Assembly: GCA_023417285.1 (NCBI GenBank)
Contig: JAEZFR010000508.1
Span: 1 to 11,055 of the forward strand
Length of the DNA: 11,055 nucleotides
Direction: 5' to 3'
Origin: Bacillota bacterium
GTDB taxonomy: Bacteria; Bacillota; Clostridia; Acetivibrionales; DSM-1351
Positions 6,340 to 11,055 of this stretch are shown here, one piece after another (position 1 is the stretch's first letter; every line of letters begins with the position of its first letter). The position numbers were made by a program, and so were the translations under genes. The notes beneath the pieces were generated by a model. It had not been told where the DNA came from. It saw nothing but the letters and a program-made list of their open reading frames with translations, and did no database searches.

Positions 6340-7311
6340 TTAATTACCTCTCTTGTACAAAACTTTCATACTCCCATCACACACCTCTTCTAGTGTTCCC
6401 GGTCCTTCTGCTGAGCTCAGAACTAGGAACCTTTCAAATATGCCGCTTTTAATTATCTGCAACAGTTCCTCTCTCATTTTTAGCTCAGAGATATTATAGC
6501 CGTGTGCGGTAGTAATAATTTTTACACCTGAATTAAGAACCTTCAGTATTGCATCTTTATCTCCCTGTACTCCTATTTCATCAGTAACTATTGCTAATGG
6601 TGACATGCTTCTAAGCAACATTTCCATTCCAATGCTTTTAGGGCAACCATCCAGCACATCCGTTCTCATTCCAACATCATTCTGGGGAATACCCCTGTTA
6701 CATGCTGCAATTTCGGAGCGTTCGTCCACCACTCCTATTTTTATTCCTTTAAAATCTAGCTCTGCACTTCCATTACTTAGTAGTCTTGTGAGATCTCTCA
6801 ATATTGTTGTTTTACCACATTGAGGAGGACCTACAACAAGGGTGTTGTATACGTCTCCTGACCCATTTATAATGTATTTAAACACTGGCAGTGCACAGCC
6901 GGTAATCTCTTTTGCAATACGTATATTGAGGCCATTAAACTCCTTTATATTTTTAATCTTATTGTCAGCTACTACGACCTTTCCGCTTAAGCCCACTCTA
7001 TGTCCGCCCTTGATAGTGAGATAGCCTGAAGTAATCTCGTCCTGATAAGCATATATGGAGTTCTCACTCATGAGCTCAATTACTCTGAAAACATCTTGCT
7101 GAGTTACTTCATATGCTTCAAAAAAGTTTTTTGAAATACGTCCGTCCGCTGTCACAAACCAATCATTAGCATTGCAAGACACCATTAGAGGCTTTTGTGC
7201 TCTTAATCTTATCTCTTCAAGTTTGTCCTTGCTTTCCCGACACATTTTATTAAAGATTAGCCTTAGGGATTGTCCCAGATATGGAAGAATTTCTTCATCT
7301 ATTGACTTCAT
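6340..7311 (-). CDS. spoIIIAA: Stage III sporulation protein AA (SpoIIIAA), secretion-type ATPase
   Basis: A 323-residue cytoplasmic P-loop ATPase of the type II/IV secretion superfamily, first gene of the operon. Visible motifs are Walker A GPPQCGKTT (161-169), VVDERSE (194-200), a Walker B-like AIVTDEIG with Asp244-Glu245, and a TTAHG motif (267-271). The N-terminal domain has the EEIRLRAQKPL segment (about 32-42) and GGHRVGLSGK (102-111) typical of the family. In Bacillus its ATPase activity is needed for forespore gene expression after engulfment. ATG at 7311 follows GGGGTGGAG. All catalytic motifs look intact and the length is normal. Confidence 0.97.
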   Translation of the reverse strand: MKSIDEEILPYLGQSLRLIFNKMCRESKDKLEEIRLRAQKPLMVSCNANDWFVTADGRISKNFFEAYEVTQQDVFRVIELMSENSIYAYQDEITSGYLTIKGGHRVGLSGKVVVADNKIKNIKEFNGLNIRIAKEITGCALPVFKYIINGSGDVYNTLVVGPPQCGKTTILRDLTRLLSNGSAELDFKGIKIGVVDERSEIAACNRGIPQNDVGMRTDVLDGCPKSIGMEMLLRSMSPLAIVTDEIGVQGDKDAILKVLNSGVKIITTAHGYNISELKMREELLQIIKSGIFERFLVLSSAEGPGTLEEVCDGSMKVLYKRGN

Positions 7312-7372
7312 ATGTACTCCACCCCGTTCTCATTAGAATAAATCTTTATATATAGATATTGGGCTTTGTCCA

Positions 7373-7402
7373 CATTTATGACTACAAAATAAGATTTTAT
7401 TG
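7373..7402 (-). promoter_or_regulatory. Weak candidate sigma-E promoter for spoIIIA
   Basis: spoIIIA operons are transcribed by mother-cell sigma-E. The best match I find upstream of spoIIIAA is CAATAAA (7402-7396), 15 bases, then CATAAATG (7380-7373) on the minus strand. It keeps the ATA core of the -35 and the CATA core of the -10, but the rest matches poorly. It would start near 7366, about 55 bases before the gene, and it overlaps the -35 of the divergent promoter. Confidence 0.3.
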
Positions 7403-7429
7403 CAATGAATTATTCCACTAATATATAAT
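7400..7429 (+). promoter_or_regulatory. Sigma-A type promoter for the DUF5050 gene
   Basis: TTGCAA (7400-7405) and TATAAT (7424-7429) are separated by 18 bases. Transcription would start near 7436, about 27 bases before the ATG at 7463, with the RBS GAAGGGA at 7448-7454. Confidence 0.65.
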
Positions 7430-7462
7430 ATTGGTAAAATATGTTTTGAAGGGACTTTATTT

Positions 7463-8851
7463 ATGAGTAGATTTATTAAAAAGCTGACTGTTCTAATTGT
7501 AGCTTTAATAATTATTACCTCTCCAGCCTCAGTAATTGCAGCACCCCAATATGAGGAACCTGTACAAGTGAATATTGCATCAAAGTATAAAGATTGTGTC
7601 TATGTTAATCAAAATAATACCACTTCTGAAACTTATTTTTTCAAAGAAAAAAGCCCAAATAGCAAAACACTAATACAAGGTGCTGATGTGCCTATTTGTG
7701 CAATAGATAGGTATTTATTTTATCAAAACGAAGACAAGAAATTGTGTGTTTATGATACAAAACTAAAAAAATCAACTTTCATGGATGCAATTAAGGGATA
7801 TTATCTAGGCAATGATAATACTTACTTTTATTATGTAGATGGTTCTAGAATCTGCAGCTATAATGTGTATACCAAAAAAACAACAACCCTTGCGGATTAT
7901 GGAACATTTATGTATTGTGCAGATGGATATATATACTATAATGATACAGATAAAGATGGCAATCTTAACATTTGGAGATCTAAAGGAGATGGTAGCAGCA
8001 AACAACGAATGGAATATAACAAACAAATTAAAGAAGTATTTTTTGTTGGAGACCTTGTATTCTATAATCATAATGATTATTATACCAATAGCTCTAGCAA
8101 GTTCTTTTTCATAGATAAGGATGGCAAAGAGCACTTTGTTTGTGATATAGCGTATAATATAAAGGTATCAGAAAACCTTATTTATTTTCAAGATAACAAT
8201 ACTGGATCACTAAAAATGATAGATGCAAATAACCCTGATAAGGTAGTTACACTTGTAACAAACATTCTAAATTATAGCCTTGGTGACGATAGTATTTATT
8301 ATACAGATAGATATTCAAACATTTTATATACGTCACGTAAAGATGGTACCAACAAGCAAATACTTTATCAAGACCCGCTTCTCAATTATTTTATAAATTG
8401 TAAAGACACAATTTTTATAAGAAAAACTGCCCAAAATTCTGCAATAATAAAATATGATAAGAATAATAATAAAAAACAACTTCTTACAGGGGAAGTAAAG
8501 AGTATTACTATATATAGAGACTATATTTATTACATTCAAAATGAATTTCTTTATAGAATTAAAACTGATGGAACTGGCAAGAGATTATTAGTAAATGAGA
8601 AGATTACTAACTATAGCATAGATAATAACCGTATATATTATTTAGCGCAAAGCGAAAGTTATCTAAAAACAATAGCTTGTGATGGAAGTGGAAAAACATC
8701 AAAAGTAGTAAGCTCGGGATATATAATAAATTCATATTCTGGTAGATACATAACCTATGATATTGTAGATGGGTACATATACTATTATGAAGAAAGAGGC
8801 TTGTCGTATATCCTTGTGCGTCAACCTATTATAATTAATGAGGAAGTTTAG
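7463..8851 (+). CDS. Secreted DUF5050 domain protein, beta-propeller-like repeats
   Basis: A 462-residue protein with an N-terminal signal peptide: basic start SRFIKK, hydrophobic core about 8-23, probable cleavage after ASVIA or ASVIAA at 26-27. The mature part consists of roughly nine to ten degenerate repeats of about 35-45 residues, each with an aromatic strand (IYYxD, YFYYVDG, YIYYIQN) and a turn strand of the type LYRIKTDGTGKRLL. This pattern is that of DUF5050, a WD40/LDL-receptor YWTD-like propeller common in secreted clostridial proteins. No catalytic motif, lipobox, LPxTG or SLH domain is visible. It is expected to be extracellular or loosely envelope-bound; ligand and function are unknown. 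It is the only plus-strand gene here, divergent from spoIIIA and convergent with the ABC operon, so it forms its own transcription unit. I found no U-tract terminator behind it. Confidence 0.82.
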   Translation: MSRFIKKLTVLIVALIIITSPASVIAAPQYEEPVQVNIASKYKDCVYVNQNNTTSETYFFKEKSPNSKTLIQGADVPICAIDRYLFYQNEDKKLCVYDTKLKKSTFMDAIKGYYLGNDNTYFYYVDGSRICSYNVYTKKTTTLADYGTFMYCADGYIYYNDTDKDGNLNIWRSKGDGSSKQRMEYNKQIKEVFFVGDLVFYNHNDYYTNSSSKFFFIDKDGKEHFVCDIAYNIKVSENLIYFQDNNTGSLKMIDANNPDKVVTLVTNILNYSLGDDSIYYTDRYSNILYTSRKDGTNKQILYQDPLLNYFINCKDTIFIRKTAQNSAIIKYDKNNNKKQLLTGEVKSITIYRDYIYYIQNEFLYRIKTDGTGKRLLVNEKITNYSIDNNRIYYLAQSESYLKTIACDGSGKTSKVVSSGYIINSYSGRYITYDIVDGYIYYYEERGLSYILVRQPIIINEEV

Positions 8852-8879
8852 CAATGCTCTAGCCCAAAACTAAGGAGTC

Positions 8880-8941
8880 AAAAAAGTAAAGAGCACCACC
8901 TTTACTTACTAAATATATTTGTATAGTAAGTATGGTGGTGC
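8880..8941 (-). terminator. Long hairpin terminator of the gntR-ABC operon
   Basis: The arms GCACCACC (8893-8900) and GGTGGTGC (8934-8941) pair perfectly, and an inner pair ACTTACTA / TAGTAAGT (8904-8911, 8924-8931) adds eight more pairs across a small TTT/AT internal loop. In the minus-strand RNA the stem is followed by TCTTTACTTTTTT, and it starts 8 bases after the permease stop. On the plus strand it is followed by CAAAACC, so it should not terminate the DUF5050 transcript efficiently. Confidence 0.85.
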
Positions 8942-8948
8942 AAAACCA

Positions 8949-9764
8949 TTATCTTATAGAAACCTTTCTATTTAGCAATCTGCCATTCAAGTAGAAGCCT
9001 ACTGAAGCCATTATAATTACAAATATATAACCTCCTAGGCCAACAACGATATGACTTGGCAGCGTACCCTTAAAGCTATCAATCATATAAGAAACCATAT
9101 TTGATGTTCCAAGCTTAACCCCCATATCACTAATTGTAAGTGAGATAGGAGCAAGTATCGCAAAAATACTCTCAACTATACTGCATGCAATATAAGCTAC
9201 AATAAAGATTACAAATGCTCCTGCAGGACCCATATTTGAGAATGGCCTTACATTTGATAAGGTGATTGAGAAGAAAATCTGACATATGAGCCACACAATA
9301 CTTAATATCAGCATTGGTATAATTGCCAGTACAATCTTATCCAAATTATTTTTCTCTATCTCTCCCCATATTTCTTTTAGCAAAGAAATATCTACAACGC
9401 CCAAGTAATAAAGCCCTAGTAGTAATGCTGCCACTGCTGCAATTCCAGCTAAAACCATCCATACTACTGATGTAACTGCTTTTGAAATAAGTAGCTGTTG
9501 AGATTTAACTGGCAGTGTAAACATCAAATAACCTTCATTGCCAAACATATTTTTATAATATCTAATAATTATCATGACCAGTGTAACTACAGGTAGTGCA
9601 ATAGAAGCTATTATTAATAATACGGACGATGTAGCATTAAACACAGAAATCTTACTAAAGTGGGCTAATGTAGAAACAATGGCAAGAAGAAAAACAACTG
9701 CGAACAGAATAGAAAAGCTTCTCACGGTATCTTTTATTTCATACTTAAACAATTTACTTAACAT
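8949..9764 (-). CDS. ABC transporter permease, ABC-2 type, six membrane helices
   Basis: A 271-residue integral membrane protein with predicted helices at about 17-34, 46-67, 98-121, 143-170, 180-205 and 238-258. Between helices 2 and 3 it has the segment RYYKNMFGNEGYLMFTLPVKSQQLLISK, a pattern common to clostridial ABC-2 permeases paired with YtrB/YhcH-like ATPases. The ATG at 9764 lies inside the 3' end of the ATPase gene (7-base overlap) with a very strong RBS (GAGGAGG), so translation is coupled. The substrate cannot be read from the sequence; relatives are linked to export of, or defence against, cell-wall-active compounds. It is the last gene of the operon. Confidence 0.85.
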   Translation of the reverse strand: MLSKLFKYEIKDTVRSFSILFAVVFLLAIVSTLAHFSKISVFNATSSVLLIIASIALPVVTLVMIIIRYYKNMFGNEGYLMFTLPVKSQQLLISKAVTSVVWMVLAGIAAVAALLLGLYYLGVVDISLLKEIWGEIEKNNLDKIVLAIIPMLILSIVWLICQIFFSITLSNVRPFSNMGPAGAFVIFIVAYIACSIVESIFAILAPISLTISDMGVKLGTSNMVSYMIDSFKGTLPSHIVVGLGGYIFVIIMASVGFYLNGRLLNRKVSIR

Positions 9765-10447
9765 TTGAAAACCTCCTCAAACAGAGACTCTACTGACTTA
9801 CCAGTATTCTCTCTAATATTGTCAACCGAATCATCAACTAATACATTGCTTTGCCCTATCATTATCACTCTATCAAATATCCTCTCAACATCATGGATAA
9901 GATGTGTTGATAAAAGAACAACTGCATCATCACTATAATTATTTAGAATTATGTCAAGCATTGCCTTTCTGGACGCAGGGTCTAAGCCACCTAAAGGCTC
10001 ATCTAGCAAATATACCTTTGCTCGTCTGGACATAACCAGAATAAGTTGTACTTTTTCCTGCATACCCTTTGACATGCTTTTTATAGGCTGATTAATGTCC
10101 AGCTTGAATTGCTCCAACATTTTTTCTGCTTTCTTCCTATCAAAATCAGTATAAAAGTCCTCAAAGAAATTAATTGCATCCTTCGGCTTTTTATAATCGC
10201 TAAGGTAGGTCTTCTCAGGTAAGTAGGATACTATACTCTTGGTATATTGGCCCGGGGCCTGATTATCAATGGTCACTGTTCCCTCGTAATCACGAATTAG
10301 CCCTGCAATTGTTTTTATCAGGGTGGTCTTCCCACAGCCATTTGGCCCTAGCAGACCTATTATTGTACCTGATTTCAGTTCTAAGTTAATATTGTTTAGC
10401 GCGACTTTCTTTGAATAGCTCTTACTGAGCCCAGTTATCTTTATCAT
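9758..10447 (-). CDS. ABC transporter ATP-binding protein (YtrB/YhcH-like)
   Basis: A 229-residue nucleotide-binding subunit. Motifs: Walker A GPNGCGKTT (34-42), a YLPEK stretch at the Q-loop position (75-79) with Pro/Glu instead of Gln, a degenerate signature MSKGMQ (125-130) where LSGGQ is usual, Walker B VYLLDEP (145-151, Glu150), D-loop GGLD (153-156) and H-loop His182 (STHLIHD). The YLPE and SKGM variants are common in the ABC-2 export ATPases found next to YtrA-type regulators, so the enzyme is probably active. The ATG at 10447 overlaps the gntR stop (ATGA) with RBS AGGAAGGA upstream. It energises the adjacent permease; the pair probably assembles as a dimer of each. Confidence 0.93.
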   Translation of the reverse strand: MIKITGLSKSYSKKVALNNINLELKSGTIIGLLGPNGCGKTTLIKTIAGLIRDYEGTVTIDNQAPGQYTKSIVSYLPEKTYLSDYKKPKDAINFFEDFYTDFDRKKAEKMLEQFKLDINQPIKSMSKGMQEKVQLILVMSRRAKVYLLDEPLGGLDPASRKAMLDIILNNYSDDAVVLLSTHLIHDVERIFDRVIMIGQSNVLVDDSVDNIRENTGKSVESLFEEVFKC

Positions 10448-10821
10448 TTATTGTCCTTCCTTTCCTTTAACCTCTTTTCAAGCAATTGTTCAATTTCATT
10501 AGTTGTATAACCAAGCTTCTCCATACTAATGAAATAATTATCTGTATACTCGTCTCCGAGCTCATCACGAGCCCTATCAATCTCATTCTTTTCAGAAGAA
10601 ACAAATCTCCCCGATGTTCTCTCGGTGTATAGCAGCCCCTCTCTTTCTAATTCCGAAAGGGCTCTCTGCATTGTATTTGGATTTACAGAAAACTCAACAG
10701 CCAGTTCTCTCACTGAATTTAGTCTCTGCCCCGGTTCCCATACCCCAGAAATAATTTTTAACTTAAGTTCATCCATTATCTGAATATAAATTGGCACATT
10801 TGATAAGTACTCATTTCCCAA
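10444..10821 (-). CDS. GntR family transcriptional regulator, YtrA subfamily
   Basis: A 125-residue regulator with an N-terminal winged helix-turn-helix (about 10-75): PIYIQIMDELKLKIISG, NSVRELAVEFSVNPNTMQRALSELEREG and wing LLYTERTSGRFVS. The Pro commonly found before SVREL is Asn here. The short C-terminal part (about 76-125) is helical and charged, with the FISMEKLGYTTNEIEQLLE pattern of YtrA/YhcF-type proteins, which lack a large effector-binding domain. The start is TTG at 10821, preceded by AGAGGTGA six bases upstream. It is first in an operon with an ABC ATPase and permease, and the promoter is overlapped by an array of repeats that looks like its own operator, so autorepression is the likely mode. 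The inducer is unknown; for homologues it is cell-envelope antibiotics. Confidence 0.92.
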   Translation of the reverse strand: MGNEYLSNVPIYIQIMDELKLKIISGVWEPGQRLNSVRELAVEFSVNPNTMQRALSELEREGLLYTERTSGRFVSSEKNEIDRARDELGDEYTDNYFISMEKLGYTTNEIEQLLEKRLKERKDNK

Positions 10822-10862
10822 AACTAATCACCTCTTTTCCATTACAATAACTCCTTCAAAAC

Positions 10863-10906
10863 TGTATTAATGTATTACTGTATTAATCACTTAATACAAT
10901 AATACA
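10863..10906. promoter_or_regulatory. Probable GntR operator: three forward and two inverted 8-bp half-sites
   Basis: Three head-to-tail copies TGTATTAA, TGTATTAC, TGTATTAA (10863-10886) are followed by TCAC and two inverted copies TTAATACA, ATAATACA (10891-10906). The central pair TGTATTAA-TCAC-TTAATACA (10879-10898) is a perfect palindrome, and the next pair outward matches at 7 of 8. The array covers the -10 box and the predicted start, as expected for repression of the gntR-ABC promoter. Confidence 0.75.
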
Positions 10907-10927
10907 TCACTTTTTCCCAATAGTCAA
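10899..10927 (-). promoter_or_regulatory. Sigma-A promoter of the gntR-ABC operon
   Basis: On the minus strand TTGACT (10927-10922) and TATTAT (10904-10899) are 17 bases apart. Transcription would start near 10892, inside the half-site array, leaving a leader of about 70 bases before the TTG start of the regulator. Confidence 0.82.
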
Positions 10928-10930
10928 TAT

Positions 10931-10957
10931 ATTTGCAAGAAAATTTACTTCGCAAAT
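10931..10957. repeat. Inverted repeat just upstream of the gntR promoter
   Basis: ATTTGCAAG (10931-10939) pairs with CTT-C-GCAAAT (10948-10957), nine pairs with one bulged C and an 8-base loop. It ends four bases from the -35 box. It might be an activator site or a chance AT-rich palindrome; it is not followed by a T tract in either direction. Confidence 0.35.
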
Positions 10958-10982
10958 CCGTTCAGTGCTTATTATTTTATCT

Positions 10983-11054
10983 TGCTCAGTATATTTTCTT
11001 GTTCGCTAGGGAACCCTAGGTTCCCTTCGACGAAACATTTCATGTTTCTGAGCA
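10983..11054. repeat. Nested inverted-repeat element of unknown function at the right edge
   Basis: An outer inverted repeat TGCTCAG (10983-10989) / CTGAGCA (11048-11054) encloses two perfect hairpins: AGGGAACC-CTA-GGTTCCCT (11008-11026) and GAAACAT-TTC-ATGTTTC (11032-11048). Together they can fold into a three-way-junction-like shape in DNA or in RNA of either strand. Neither hairpin has a U tract, so these are not terminators. It could be a structured RNA, a small mobile palindromic element or part of a leader lying beyond the edge. I see no ORF in it. Confidence 0.5.
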
Positions 11055-11055
11055 C

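Noticed and set aside
7805..8134. Minus-strand 109-codon frame opposite the DUF5050 gene
   Set aside because: Its Ile-rich composition is the reverse complement of Asp/Asn/Tyr codons of the real gene; no RBS or domain is seen.
10075..10083. Degenerate ABC signature (MSKGMQ instead of LSGGQ), suggesting an inactive ATPase
   Set aside because: This variant is usual in YtrB/YhcH-like ATPases, and the Walker A, Walker B, D-loop and H-loop residues are intact.
10983..11054. tRNA, T-box leader or hammerhead ribozyme
   Set aside because: There is no T-psi-C or anticodon arm of proper length, no T-box core (GGGTGGNACCGCG) and no CTGATGA hammerhead core on either strand.
1..11055. Mobile element, prophage or defence island
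   Set aside because: No transposase, integrase, phage or toxin-antitoxin gene is present, and the core content is conserved chromosomal sporulation and envelope genes.

Overview
The window looks like chromosomal DNA of a low-GC, endospore-forming Firmicute, most likely a Clostridia member. It carries a complete spoIIIA operon (spoIIIAA to spoIIIAH), AT-rich non-coding DNA, strong GGAGG-type ribosome binding sites and several TTG starts. The replacement of the Bacillus accB-accC segment by an Asp23/AmaP/DUF2273 block fits clostridia, possibly a Ruminiclostridium-like lineage; the genus is a guess. No rRNA, tRNA, CRISPR array, transposase or phage gene was seen.

Layout. (1) Positions 1-1249, minus strand: an envelope-stress-type block of an Asp23/Gls24 (YqhY-like) protein, the membrane anchor AmaP and the start of a DUF2273 protein cut by the left edge. 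The Asp23 gene and amaP each have a recognisable sigma-A promoter, and a terminator-like hairpin lies between them. (2) Positions 1534-7311, minus strand: the eight-gene spoIIIA operon. It encodes the mother-cell half of the SpoIIIA-SpoIIQ channel that connects mother cell and forespore after engulfment: an ATPase (AA), membrane proteins AB to AE, and the ring-forming proteins AF, AG and AH. It ends in a clear intrinsic terminator (1434-1464), so the Asp23 block is transcriptionally separable. (3) Positions 7463-8851, plus strand: a secreted DUF5050 beta-propeller-like protein, divergent from spoIIIA, with its own sigma-A promoter. (4) Positions 8949-10821, minus strand: a translationally coupled GntR (YtrA type) regulator / ABC ATPase / six-TM permease operon, with a strong promoter overlapped by an unusual array of 8-bp half-sites and a long hairpin terminator. 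(5) Positions 10928-11055: non-coding DNA with nested inverted repeats that I cannot assign.

The main points for a second look are an in-frame 36-bp minisatellite in the extracytoplasmic N-terminus of SpoIIIAE, the 3+2 half-site operator upstream of the gntR gene, the folded element at the right edge, and the promoter-proximal hairpin in the Asp23 leader. I see no wholly new multi-gene system: nearly all the coding content belongs to recognisable families.
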